Positions 46,404-58,049 of a stretch of DNA of 64,000 nt are shown here, piece by piece. The notes beneath the pieces are model-generated. The model ran no database searches. It was not told where the DNA came from and saw only the letters and a program-made list of their open reading frames with translations. A program made the position numbers and the translations under genes. The stretch's first letter is position 1; every line of letters begins with the position of its first letter. The stretch lies in contig JALLLT010000052.1 in NCBI GenBank assembly GCA_025266875.1, positions 124,001-188,000 of the forward strand, read 5' to 3'. The stretch is from Fennellomyces sp. T-0311. Taxonomy: Eukaryota; Mucoromycota; Mucoromycetes; Mucorales; Lichtheimiaceae.

Positions 46404-49400
46404 TTAATAGCCTTCAATGAGCGTCGATTCTCTGTGATGACGCACGTCTTGAATAAGCGAACGATAATGCTTGTTTTCCAATTTATCCAGCGGCACAGCA
46501 TCACCGTCCTCACCACCGTTAAAGAACACCTTTAGAAGCTATACACAGGACGGCTCAGTACACACACCGTCTCTCGTTTGTTATAAGAAAGAAAGCCTAC
46601 CTCGAGCCATTTGAGCACAATATGCTCCTCGTATTCGTCCAGAGAAGCATCATGGTGATGATTGTTTTCGGAGGTGGGTGTGCGCAGGACGCCTTCCAAA
46701 GTCAACAAGACTTCTTTCCAGATCCTCAAAACAACCAACTGCATGTTTGTTTCTGACAAATTGTCGTTCAAGATCTTTAGGTTGGTTTCCAAATAGTCTA
46801 ACAAGGGCGCAATGGCGTCTTCGCAATCCTGTAAACTGGGTTCAACTTGTTTGTTGGCTCGACTGAACGACGAAAAGAAGCTTTTTTCTTTCCGCAGCAG
46901 CTTGTCCAACGTGCGTCGTGACAGACAATATCGCATGAACCGGCCCATCTATGATTCCTTTATTAAATCAACCGAACCCATCTCTTTTTCTTCCATACCT
47001 GATCCACAATAAGCGCCGCCGCATCATTCTCGGATCGCTTGAGTGTCCGGAACGACTTGACAAACCAAAACTGGATATCATCCTTTTCACCCACCAAGCT
47101 GACTCTCAGATGGATTTTACCTTGGGGATGCAACGCAAGGTTCAAATCGTGCATTTGATAATCATCGAAGTAATCCGGTGACAATTTGAACCATACACTG
47201 CCGCATTCCTGGTTGGCGCCAATCATATCTTCGTCGTATACAACCACCAACGCCTCCGCATCCCGTTCGTTCAACCACACATCGAACGATTGATCCCATC
47301 GCGGGTTCAGCGTCTTGTACTGTGTTCGCGTCTTTGCAATCTCTCGCTTGTTGATTTCCATCACCACATAGGGGTCGCTGAGTCCGTTGTTGTCCAGCGC
47401 TTGCAGGTTTTCAGCCCGCACAATTCGGATCGAGTATAAAAAGTTGGTCTGCTCCGTCTTTTCCACCGCAGGTGACCCGATCTCTCGCATACGTTCCGCG
47501 ATATCGTCCACATCCATGATTTGGTAGAGTCGATCCAGTCGACCCCGCGCAGCTTCAATGTCGTTGATCATGACGCACAACTAGTACACGCATTGGTAAG
47601 TGCTACCACATCTTTCATTGGTTGCCTTTTCTATATAAATATATACCTCGGGCGTAAAGTTGTTGGGCGTGGCTTCTTCTTTGGGCGTGCTGTGGCTGCC
47701 CGTCAGGTATCGTGCCTTGTCAAGGAACGACGCAGTGGGTGACGATTCAGGTTCATTGGCATCGACGGGGATAAATTCACCATGGATAAACATTTCAATG
47801 GTGCTTGTGTACCGTTCCAAGGCAACCGCAATCACCTTTTTTTTCCACAAAAACAATCAATTGCTACCCGCGTGGAGAACCCAATCCCACTTTTTTTGTA
47901 CGCACCTTGGACAACGCAGTCAAGAATCGACAGCGCTGAAGTTCATTGGGCCATTGCAGGTTTTGTACAAAGTCCACGGCTTGGTGAAACATGCTGAACA
48001 GATCCACAATCGACGACGAGTGTACCGCCGTTTCATTGATAGGTTTGAACTAGGCATCATTTTCCCATGTCAACAAAGAAAAAAACACACTCATACACAA
48101 ACCACTTGTATTTACGTGATCCTGTTTGATTGCATTATCCACCCACTCTTGTGTTGCATTGTGGGTCGTTTTTAACCACCGTTTCACGTGCTGCAAGAAC
48201 CACGATTCGACTTTGAACAGTGCCGCCTTTTGCCTTAAAAAACAAAACCATCAACCTCCTTCCGCACACACACTCACACATATCATAACCAACTTACTGG
48301 GGACCGTATTGATCATAGAGTCGTTTCAAACTCAAGACCTTGTGGTATAATTCGAATGTGACTTCAACAGGAGCAGTGCGTGCTTCGTCTGAATATGCCC
48401 AGTTTTCCATTTCCAATGCAAAAAATGGCATATGTCTTGCCATGACAATACCAGGCACCTCCAATTGTCTATAGATGTATATTTGACATCAGCACAACCC
48501 AACATTGAAACCCTAACGATTGCGTAACATACCCTTTGATTGGCGTATTAAACTTTTTTCTCGATATAGCCACCAGCTCTTTGATGAGCTTGTCCGCCAA
48601 CGTGAGCAGGTTGTTGAGACTGTCCTTATCGTTGGTAATGGCTGCTTTTTCGATCGTTCTCCATCGACTCACGGCTGCACCTTCTACGGTGACTTCGAGA
48701 CGCGAAAACGCCATGTGTGGATCCGCATGGTCTTCCAAATACGCCGGGTTTTCGTAAATCTTGTCCAACATGCCTACGAGATCATAGACCCACGATGGCC
48801 TTTATCCAATAGGTCAAAAAACTCCCGCTTTTGTTCCCAAAACACATGATTCGCCATCCTTACTTGATCTTCCAGTATTCCGATAAGGCCGCCTCCAATT
48901 CGTGCAACAGGGTTTGATTCAATCCTTCGTAGGTCCGAATAAGAGATTCTCGCTGTGTGCAAGAGGATTAGCCCTATCGCTGCGGTAGAACAGAAATAAA
49001 GTGAAAGGCATGCACTCACATCATTGATGGCCCAGGTATTGGCATCATTCTCCTTGATCACTTTGTCCAGCGCACGTGACGCATCCTTGACATCTTCCAA
49101 ATCCAGTTTGTTTTGATCGAATCGCGTGCGGACTAATTCGAGATACAGCATGGCGCGGAACGGGGACGAGAGACGCCACGTTCTCCAACACTCACGTAAC
49201 AATTCATCCGATTGTTGCGACAATACGCTGGTTTTGGCCCTCTCGCAATCCGGCGCCACCTCATTGTCATAGTCGATGCACATTGCCATCAGTAAGCGAA
49301 AGTACGATCGCGGATCGTTTGGAATAAATGCAAATGTCGATTGCTATATATGGTTTAGTTTGAAAGTATAAAATATAGGTATAAAAAACAAATGGTTTAC

Positions 49401-50542
49401 CGAATCAGTTTCTTGTTGGATAGAGTTTCTCGAACGAGCACCTTCGCTGGCCAGCAGGTTGGAAAAGCCCATGTCGGTTTCACTGGCTGCGTTGAGGGCC
49501 AGGTTGGGCTTGAGCAACATCATTGTGTTCATCAGTTCAGTCAATTGTTTGACTTCGCGACGTTGCCAATTTTCATATGCTTGTTGATTGGGGAAATCCT
49601 CCCGTCGCCCTGGGAACGACTGGTTGGTATGGACATTATTGATGCACTTTTTGAGATCCATCAAGATGGCCTACACGAACACTTTACTGTTTAATACAGG
49701 AAACGAAAAAAAAGTCTCTCTCTCTCTCTCACACACATATATATAGAGAAAACACATACCGAATCAGTGCATATAGCCCGGAGTTCCTGCAACTTTCGAC
49801 GATGCTCGGAATCCGTGACCTGAAACATATTCTGGATCATGATGCACATGGGAAAGGCTTCCAAGGCCTCGATGGAGCCTGGAGCAGGTTCATTGCCGAC
49901 ATCCTTCTGGGGCTTACGATCGGAGGGATGGCGCTTGACGGGGACGATAAAGTTATTCAACTTTTCGAGCAATTCGGGTGTGGCAGAACTGGGGGCGTCT
50001 TCCTGCACAGTCTGCTTGACGATCTGGGCGAACTTTGCGATATGTCGGTTGAGTTCCTCGTACCAAATGGCAGGATTCGGATTGCTTTTCCGTAGCTCAG
50101 CCTCGGCCGTCTTTAGAAACGTAATGACAAGATCATTGACGGTCCCCGTAGGTCGATAACGTTGTTGCTGGAGTTTGCTCTGGAACTGCATCAGGATGGC
50201 CAAAAAGATCTTTTCCTCGTGCGTCATCCGCGATAAATCTTTGGCTTTTTTCACTTCGTCCAGTCGTTTCAATAGCCCTCGTACTATCTCCCGAGTCAAC
50301 TTGTCCGATTTCTTGTCATCATCCCCAAACTTGTCCGTAATGCTGCCAAGTACCCCCGATACCCCCATGTGGATCGAATGTCGATTGGTGTCCTTTTTCT
50401 GTAACGCTGCATTGCTCCCCGACTGCTGTTCTAGGTAGGCTCGCAACGCACACCGCAAGGCGTAATCGTATACCGCCATGGGATTCGTGCTTCGATTCTT
50501 TCGTCCACTTCGACGAAGTTTCGAGCCTGACTTTAGTTCCAT
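46404..50542 (-). CDS. Munc13-like protein with MUN (MHD1/MHD2) regions and a C2 domain
   Basis: This is a large multi-exon protein related to fungal MHD1-C2-MHD2 proteins (for example fission yeast Git1/Ync13), which act at the plasma membrane in exocytosis and endocytosis. The ATG at 50542 (MELKSGSKLRRSGRK) is chosen; the frame upstream has no ATG. Exon 1 (to about 49760) is helical (YDYALRCALRAYLEQQ, IWYEELNRHIAKFAQI). Middle exons continue the MHD1-type helices (YLELVRTRFDQNKLDLEDV, about 49130). The C2 domain lies at about 47010-47480: NFLYSIRIVRAENLQALDNN, GLSDPYVVMEINKREIAKT, LNPRWDQSFDVWL and VVYDEDMIGANQECG. Aspartates in SDPY and YDED fit calcium or lipid binding. MHD2 follows (LDKLLRKEKSFFSSF, LVVLRIWKEVLLTLEGVL), and the last exon ends HHRESTLIEGY. 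About ten introns of 50-80 bp keep frame. It is divergent from AP-3 sigma. Confidence 0.85.
49714..49745. repeat. TC/AC/AT dinucleotide microsatellite in an intron
   Basis: Runs of TC, then AC, then AT stand side by side within the intron after exon 1 of the Munc13-like gene. Confidence 0.7.
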
Positions 50543-50944
50543 TGTTTTCCCGAGATTAAATGAACCAACGCTTGGGCTCAACGAGAGATGGTGAAAAGGA
50601 GAAAGTTGCTGGTGGCCCTGACTCGACTGAGTTTTTTTTTTATTTTCCTGTACTAGTTGCTCTTACCCCGATCCGGCGTGTTCTTGCTTAGCCCATCCTC
50701 TCTTCACCGTTGCTTGCTCGGAATAAAAAGAAAAGAAGTGCCTTTGTGGTCTTTGCAGTGTTTTTATATTTTCATGGAGAAGGTGGGGGATGGGATCAAA
50801 GCGGAAAAAGATCGATAGGTGTCATATGCTTTTTCACAGGTGGCAAACAGTGATCGGATGAACGGCGGAGCCCCCCTTTTCCTTTTGTCCTGTTACCAAA
50901 ACGTCGCCTCTTTTATTTTTTTGGCTCAGCTATAACTTCACCTC
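50543..50944. promoter_or_regulatory. Divergent promoter, Munc13-like / AP-3 sigma
   Basis: 402 bp lie between the two start codons, so both membrane-traffic genes are driven from here. T-rich tracts near 50630-50645 and 50905-50925 may keep nucleosomes away. No certain TATA box is seen. Confidence 0.45.
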
Positions 50945-51702
50945 ATGATCAAATCTGTCTTGATTTTCAACAACCATGGCAAACCTCGGTTAATCAAATT
51001 CTATCAACAAATTGTACATTCTTCATCCACCATTGGAAACGATTAAACGCGCAAGCACTAACAAGCGCGAGAGTGTAGGACATTGCAACACAACAGGCGC
51101 TTGTGCAAGAAATATATTCGCTGGTATCCAAACGGCCCGACACTGTATGCAATTTTCTCGAAGGCAGCAAACTGTTGGGCGGCAAAGACACACGCGTCAT
51201 CTACCGTCACTACGCAACCCTTTACTTTGTGTTTGTTGTCGATGAAAGCGAAAGTGAGCTTGGCATTCTGGACTTGATTCAGGTTTCGTTTCTTTATCGC
51301 GTTTCAAAAAAAAATAGGGTTTTCCTCAATAAACGCGCGTCCATAGGTGTTTGTCGAAAGTTTGGATCGATGCTTTGAAAACGTTTGCGAACTCGACTTG
51401 GTAAGTTTTAAAAATATAAAAAAGAAAAACGGACGCTGAACAGACTTGCAGATTTTCCATTTCGACGAGGTAGGAGGATGATGCAACAGACGAACCGAGT
51501 CGCACAATTAATGCAGGAATTTCAGGTCCACCATATCCTGTCCGAGATTGTGCAGGGAGGCATGGTGTTGGAGACCAACATGAACGAGGTTGTTTCGGCA
51601 GTCAACGAGATGAACCGGGCCAAAAAGAAATCAGGAGGAGCATCCACCGGCAGTCTTAGCGTACGTGCTAGCGAAACACTGCGAGCAGGATTCCGTCATT
51701 AA
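50945..51702 (+). CDS. APS3: AP-3 complex subunit sigma
   Basis: This is the small subunit of the AP-3 adaptor, which sorts cargo from Golgi/endosomes to the vacuole. Five exons are 50945-51013, 51079-51282, 51347-51400, 51452-51469 (18 nt) and 51526-51702, joined by GT-AG introns. The protein starts MIKSVLIFNNHGKPRLIKFY, continues LVSKRPDTVCNFLEGSKLLG, RVIYRHYATLYFVFVVDESE and SELGILDLIQ, then VFVESLDRCFENVCELDL, IFHFDE and VHHILSEIVQGGMVLETN. These blocks are the standard sigma-adaptin longin-like fold; the NNHGKPRL start and GGMVLETN end are AP-3-like. The 18-nt exon encodes IFHFDE and is easily missed by gene finders. Total length is 173 residues. Intact. Confidence 0.93.
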
Positions 51703-51756
51703 ACAAGTTCGAAATTTTATTGTGATATATACAATATATACCAAAAGCAAAAATAA

Positions 51757-52989
51757 CTATGCCAACACTTTACCATTCTTGGTCTCGGGCGTCACCAGCT
51801 TGTTGACCCGTCGACTCAACAGTTGTTCTGTGCGATACTTTTCGTAAAACCGTTCAAACGTGTCGATCCTCAGCATATCGCGATGGTTGGCGACAATCAT
51901 GGATCTGAGTTTTTCAAAGTCGCAGTGGGCGGGATTGCAGCATTCAATCACGGCCCAAGGGTATCGTCGTCCCAACACATTTCTCTTTTTGCGCATTGGG
52001 TTGGGTGATGCGGGCTCCACATCCGTCTCGGGCTGCGTCGATGTCAACAGCAAGGGTCGACCGGTATCCGGATCTTCTTCGTATCCAAACAACGTCAACG
52101 GCATGTGTTCCAGGTATTCAATCATGGCCCGCGCGTCGTCGTCGTCGTCTTCCCGCACACATTCCTCCAACATGTCAATGATGCGATTGATCGTCACCGA
52201 CCCACCCTTGGCCGCTTCCGGATGTATCGGTGGCTCCTCTTTCTCCCTCAAGCTGTCCTTGTCAGACGCCTCTTCGTCATCATCATAGTCAGCATCCAGG
52301 TATCCGTACACGGGTATTTGCAACGCATCAAACATGTCGTTGCGAAATCCTTTCTTGAGATTGTTTCGCTCAATCATCGTCAGCGTGTCGACCTTGCCAA
52401 TGATTGGAATCACGTTCACTCGCGAACTCAGGACCCGCAGCGCGTATCGGTCCGTGTCGCTCAATGTGTTGCTCAACGTGTCCAAAAAGTACAAGCACGC
52501 GTGAATGTGGGTATCCAATGCCTTGGTGTCTCGCCGCACTTTGGTTTCCTGGAACACATGCTCCATTTTGAGTGTTGCATCCAAAAAAAATTAACGGAAC
52601 AGTCGATTTACCTCTATTAACGTGCGTTCGAATTGATGATCGATGTACTTGGAAATGTATCGCAGTTGATGATCAATGGCCAGTCCTTCGTCAAAGCCCG
52701 GTGTGTCAATCAACGTGAACGAGGTGCGCTCGCCGTTCTCTTCCACGTGCATCGACACGCTGTAGAGATCCTCGGTGGCCCGCAGTGGCTCCTTGAGTAC
52801 CATGGGTCTCGATTCCTTGAGCGTGCCTTGGATCATGTTGCACTTGAGCCGTTCGCATAACGTGCGCACAAACATGGTCTTGCCGGTGCCGGCGTGGCCC
52901 ACCACCATAATGTTCAGATACGAGATGGGTTCTTTGCGTGACCGGGTCTGTTGGCCGGAGAGTTTTTGAGAGTAAGCGTTGTAGAGCAT
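51757..52989 (-). CDS. Divergent septin GTPase
   Basis: This is a cytoskeletal GTPase that forms filaments at the cell cortex and septa. Two exons (52989-52612 and 52548-51757, with a 63-bp intron) give 389 residues. It has GHAGTGKTM (G1 P-loop, about residue 30), LIDTPGFDE (G3), HIHACLYFLD and VNVIPIIGKVDTLT (G4 region, AKAD replaced by GKVD), and the septin-unique element RRYPWAVIECCNPAHCDFEK followed by LRSMIVANHRDMLR and FYEKYRTEQLL. A long acidic insertion (DADYDDDEEASDKD... and EDDDDDARA, about residues 220-280) sits between G4 and the septin-unique element. The P-loop differs from the usual GESGLGKS/T, and there is no C-terminal coiled coil, resembling the non-core AspE-like group. It ends 54 bp from the convergent AP-3 sigma gene. 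Confidence 0.85.
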
Positions 52990-53170
52990 TGCACAAAAGA
53001 GATCTTATTTTCACACACAAAAAGACATGGCTAACTTTATATATATATATATTGCCATTGTTTATCAAACGCAGTATTCGTAACCCACCCGAGCTGTCAT
53101 CATAATACACTATAAGCTCGGATCACACAAACATGGGCGTAGCTGCAATTGGGATAAATTTTATTGTGAG

Positions 53171-53494
53171 CTATCTTGGCTGCTGCATCAGTTGCGCCTT
53201 CTGCAGGTACCAAACAGCTGTCAGTTAGAAAATGAACATGTTGCCGTGGTTGCATGAACACTTACCAGTTGCCTTATTTGGTCTCGATGTTCCGGTCCCA
53301 GCGCATTGATCTGTTCGTCCGTCAGCTGCAACACTTGCATCAACAACGCCTTTTGCTGCTCCTTTACATCTAACGCACCCTCACGAATCAGCTTACTGCT
53401 TTATATATATACACATACAGCGCTGTAAAATCATACCTCCTCCGGCGACTGGAGCCCCACCCATCGTGGGCATCGGGATCGGCATCGGTGCCGG

Positions 53495-53525
<31 letters not shown>

Positions 53526-54596
53526 TGTACTGGCATGGGCGGCTGTTGCGCAGGTGGAGGCACGGGAGATGGTGAAGCACCGGTGTTCATGATTCTCTGA
53601 CAAAAAATAAACAAATTCAATGCGCCGATCCATAGACACGCTTCGGAACAAACTATACCGTGATAATGTTTGGATCCACAATATTCATCATGACCATGGC
53701 TTGGAACAACGCATAGGCAACCTGTGGATTGGTTCCCAGAAACTCCCGCGTGAACGCAGGACGATCGAAGGACATTTGCTTTTATCCACCCACACCCTTC
53801 GTTTTCAGTCTCGCATAACCGACACACAAACCCTCCCCAAAACCTTACCTTCATATGCGTCATGAGCGTGTATAAATCCTGCGAACTCATCGACGCCAAC
53901 ACTTTGGAAATGTCATCCACAGAAGTACCAGACCCGGGCGCTTTGGCCATCGCCGGTGGAACCATCATGGGCGGTGGTGCTTGCGGTGGTGCCTGAGGTG
54001 CCGGTGGGGGTGCCGATCTAGCCTGTGACGCATAAGCCATCAGTCGCTGCGTTTGCCAAAGAGAACGTATTATTACCGCTGGTGGAGGTTGCTGTTGCTG
54101 TTGTTGTTTGTGATGCCGTTGATTGTCCAAATGAGGATCCATCGCTGCATAATCAACACGAATCTGTCTTCCACCAATATCGTAATCGTTCAAGTTTCTT
54201 ACTGCACTTGCTGCCGTTTCCGCATCTAAAAATGCCACATTGGAGCTTTTGCAACCTGTTTGACGCGTTGTCGAGGTAAATATATATATATATACCATAG
54301 AATTCGCAAAACCCGTAGCCTTTAGGTCGTCCTGTTTCTCGATCAAACAATAATCTAACCAACCAACCACCGCTTTTTTTTAGTACAAAATGAAATGGAT
54401 GCACTGCACCAAAAAAAACGTTTACCGAAACGATGCAACAGGACCCACTTCCTTGAAAATGTCAATCAGTTGTTCTTCTGTTAATTCAAACGGAATATTG
54501 CCAACTTTGGATAGATCGTTAGCATCGTGAGTGCATGATGGTACGTGTGCAACGAATACCGAAAACTACGCGCGATCCTCGTGCTGGTGGATTCAT
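53171..54596 (-). CDS. Cleavage stimulation factor 64-kDa subunit (CstF-64/Rna15-like)
   Basis: This factor binds the U/GU-rich element for mRNA 3'-end cleavage and polyadenylation. The first exon MNPPARGSRVVF (ATG 54596) joins VGNIPFELTEEQLIDIFKEV across an intron with a GCTAAC branch site, giving RNP2. RNP1 is GRPKGYGFCEFY (about 54310). The RRM ends NDYDIGGRQIRVDYA. A Q/P-rich linker follows, then the hinge LGTNPQVAYALFQAMVMMNI (about 53720), which in the family binds CstF-77/symplekin. A PolyQ/PolyP tract comes next. The C-terminal helical domain DEQINALGPEHRDQIRQL ends KAQLMQQPR. One oddity: the exon ending APVAGG (about 53437) and the exon starting KLIREGALDVK (about 53395) do not join in phase with the obvious GTATGA...AG sites, so an unusual splice or a small indel is present. 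Confidence 0.9.
53500..53529. repeat. TTG trinucleotide repeat (polyQ coding)
   Basis: About ten TTG units on the plus strand encode nine Gln residues in the CstF-64 linker. A shorter Q run lies at about 54084-54110. Confidence 0.85.
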
Positions 54597-55099
54597 GTGT
54601 GCTATTTTTTTTTTGAAAGGAGAAAAAGACGGGTGGAGCGGGAAGACTGTGCAGTCAATTTCTTTCAAAAAAAGCACTGTCCGCTTGGATGATGACCACA
54701 TTCTTTGGTGCGTTGTCATTATCAGCACACAAACAAGTGGTACGAGTGAAGCATATTTTTATCTGTCCTTCACTGCCCATCGCAAGTGTTCTTCTATGCG
54801 GAATTGGTTTCACAACTCGTCCTTGATTACGTTTTTTTGTGTATGTTCACCGTCGACCTCGGCAGCCACAGTACCAACCGCACAACGACTTGCTGTTTAT
54901 CGATACCTTTCTATCCTACTCATCACGCAACCTTGGCAACATCGTGGACCCTGGCGTCCGTCTATCCATCACCAAGGAGAACTCGCCTTCCTCTCTATCC
55001 AACAGCCCCAAGTTCATACTCAGCGAGTTTCAAATATAAAAAAAAGATAGTCAAACTGCAGAGCAATACGTCTCTCTCTCTGCACACAACCTTACACTA
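54597..55099. promoter_or_regulatory. Divergent promoter, CstF-64 / SF3A2
   Basis: 503 bp separate the two start codons of two mRNA-processing genes. CT-rich sequence (TCTCTCTCTCTGCACAC) lies just before the SF3A2 start, as is common in fungal housekeeping promoters. Confidence 0.45.
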
Positions 55100-55753
55100 A
55101 TGGATTTCCAAAATCGAGTTGGCAGCAAAATCCGAAGTGGTGGTGTCGCCGGATGGTCCGAATCCAATGTCGATCGACGCGAACGACTTCGCAAATTGGC
55201 ATTGGAAACCATTGACATTTCCAAAGATCCGTACTTTATGAAAAACCATTTAGGTTCGTACGAATGCAAACTCTGTCTGACATTACATACGAGCGAAGGA
55301 TCGTACTTGGCACATACCCAAGGAAAAAAACATCAAACCAACTTGGCCAGACGCGCGGCCAAAGAAGCCAAAGAATCGTCCGTCATTCAACCCGCCGTGG
55401 GTCCAGCAAAACCAATGACTCAACGTCGAAACGTCATCAAGATCGGTCGTCCAGGTTATCGAATTACCAAAGTACGCGATCCCGTCACCAGACAGCACGG
55501 CTTGTTGTTCCAAATTCAGTATCCTCAGATCGCCCAGGACGTCGTCCCTAGATATCGCTTCATGTCCGCCTACGAACAAAAGATCGAGGCCCCCAACAAA
55601 ACGTTTCAGTATTTGCTAATCGCAGCCGAACCCTATGAAACCGTCGCCTTCAAGGTCGAGAGCAAGGAGGTCGATCGTGGCGAAGGAAAGTTCTGGACCC
55701 ATTGGGATCAGGATTCAAAACAGTTTTCTCTACAGTTCTTTTATGCAATGTGA
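55100..55753 (+). CDS. SF3A2: Splicing factor 3A subunit 2 (SF3a66/Prp11)
   Basis: This is a U2 snRNP component required for branch-site recognition. It is a 217-residue single exon starting MDFQNRVGSKIRSGGVAGWS, the hallmark N-terminus. ISKDPYFMKNHLGSYECKLC and LTLHTSEGSYLAHTQGKKHQ form the matrin-type zinc finger (C-x2-C ... H-x5-H, residues about 54-80). The block IGRPGYRITKVRDP, then LLFQIQYPQI, RYRFMSAYEQKIE and FQYLLIAAEPYETVAFKV is the conserved SF3A2 core, and the end is QFSLQFFYAM. The Pro-rich C-terminal tail of animal SF3A2 is absent, as usual in fungi. Intact. Confidence 0.95.
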   Translation: MDFQNRVGSKIRSGGVAGWSESNVDRRERLRKLALETIDISKDPYFMKNHLGSYECKLCLTLHTSEGSYLAHTQGKKHQTNLARRAAKEAKESSVIQPAVGPAKPMTQRRNVIKIGRPGYRITKVRDPVTRQHGLLFQIQYPQIAQDVVPRYRFMSAYEQKIEAPNKTFQYLLIAAEPYETVAFKVESKEVDRGEGKFWTHWDQDSKQFSLQFFYAM

Positions 55754-58049
55754 TTTTTTTTCTTCTTCCCTGCCAAATATTACCCCGCACACCATTTCGC
55801 TTGCAAAAAAAAAAGAACCCTGTACACATCTCTCCCAATCCATAATACCTCTCTCATGTCCATCGTTGGCCATCCACTGCAACCGTTAATAAAATAAAAG
55901 CATGATCCGCTCCTACCGCAACAGTCTATCCAGATGGCCAGTCTACTTCACAAAAACGTTGGAAGCCTTTCATCGCAGCATGAAAGCTGCCAACGAGTCA
56001 TTCCATACCCATCGTCTTTATAGTTTGTCCAGATCGGCCGTGTTCATTGGTCGCAGGACTGAGCAGAATCCATGATGGTCACCGTGGCAACGCACACAAA
56101 GAGACTGCTTTGCCAGGCAAACCGCGCGTGAGGTCCAAAGCAAAAAAAAAAAAAAAGCAACCAAAGTGGTCCTACATTTACCAATATCGGCTGTGCATCC
56201 GACGCTTCCGTTTTGAGACACAGTGCCAAAGGAAAGGGCAGTTTTCCATAAATTGCAAAGTGGGAAATGATAACTGCACAGTCGTGATGCGTACGCTTTA
56301 GGTTCGAAGCGTTGGTTTGCCGATAAAGCAGATGACGATGATGTGCACGCACTACTGTAGAAAATTCATCGGGGATCGACAAAAAGACATGCTACTCGCT
56401 CAGAACGACAAATATCAAGTCAGTACCTTTCACTTTTAGCAAACTCTATATACATGATTCTTTGGAGGCTGATGAACCGTTCTGATCGGTTTGGTTATAG
56501 ATGCCTCTGAGGAGTTATAATCGACCTGGAAACCCCACCAGATTTCATGTTTTTTCGCCACCTGTCAGGAATATTCTCAGATTCGACGCACTTGTTATCC
56601 ACGTTTCTACTATTTTCTTTTATCATTCTCGAAATAGATCATAAAGACACCTTAATTTAACACAGGTGTCGATCTCCAAGTACGTTCGGCTCATTCTACA
56701 TACTGAGCAACAAATTCTTGTTGCCGAGCCTGTTGTCGATATTGAACAGCTTGCGTAAAAGCAATCTAATCCTTCAAAACATGGTAGTAAAATCTGGCAA
56801 TGTAGATCATGTTATCTGATCCTTCACAATCAGAAAATATATCAAGGTGAGTCTTTTTATCCTGCGGTACATAGACTATTCACATGGATGACTGATACAT
56901 CTGTCAAGGCGTTCAAGTTGTATGTATTAAAACTTAAGACATCTGTCTGGCATCGATGTTGTGTGTCACGACTTGGGAATGTCCATTGTGAGATGCTGAA
57001 TGTTTGAAGGGATTATCCGCGCCGAGATAATTATTGGGTTGAAACATGGCCCCCACTGTACAGGCGTCGAAGAGTACCGTGTTGGTGTTATGACCAATAA
57101 AGGAAATTGTTGGGTGAAAAGAAATTCTACATGAACCAAGGTCCACGATCTGGTTTATGATACGAGAAATAGAAAGAGTGAGTTATCCGAATACAGATGT
57201 AAGTCTCTGAACAGGGCTTCTGATAAAGTATGATCAAAGATAATTGGGGTCAAGTTAACTGGTTTACTTCATTTGATGCAACAAGGGTATTTGTATGTTT
57301 CTGTGAATAAGCGGATTGTGGATCAAATGGGCTGTGTCCGGGGTAAGAGGTGGGACATATAGGAAGTACAACTAGTAAAAGGTCCGAGTGCGGAACAAGA
57401 TAAACGAAGAAGATGTACCATATAATAGGATAGGACGGTAGCTTGGTAAGATCAGAAAGAGGAAGAAGATAAATCAATGTGCAGATGCACCATATAATAG
57501 AATGGACGTCAAGCACAAAAGTCAAGTGCGTGCTGAAAAGGGAAATGATATCATAAACCGAAAGTGGACGAGAAATTCCGTTACAATGTAACTGTCGGTT
57601 AATGCTTGTTTCCGAGCTCTACAATACATCGCACACCAGCCATATACTTGAAGATTATATCAAGAATATTGTTGCAGGTAATGATCTGAATGAACAGTGG
57701 TTTACAATTAGTTGGAACAATGAGAAATGGGTGGGTGAGTTAATTAATTACGGTGTATAAAGCTCGTTGGCTCAAGTTAACGGGTGGGGCCAGATTATCT
57801 GTGCTGTAGTTGACCGGTTTATTTCAGTTGTTCAACCTGGATTTTATGCTAAAAGATACTACTACTGATATGGGTGGTATACATTACTTCGTAGTGATGT
57901 AGCCAAAGATGCTAAGAAAGATCTTAAACAAGATGCCCATCATAATGAGAAAGATATACTGCAAGTTATGTAAGATCATGTTAGAGGACAGGTCGTACAA
58001 GGAGTTGAGCTCGGCAGAAAATATAGTAACGTAGCATGAATTAAAATCA
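55754..58049. other. Gene-free spacer
   Basis: No frame here has a motif. Reverse frames at 56044-56382 and 57250-57525 are hydrophobic or mixed and unsupported. The stretch lies between the housekeeping island and the HET pair. Confidence 0.5.
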
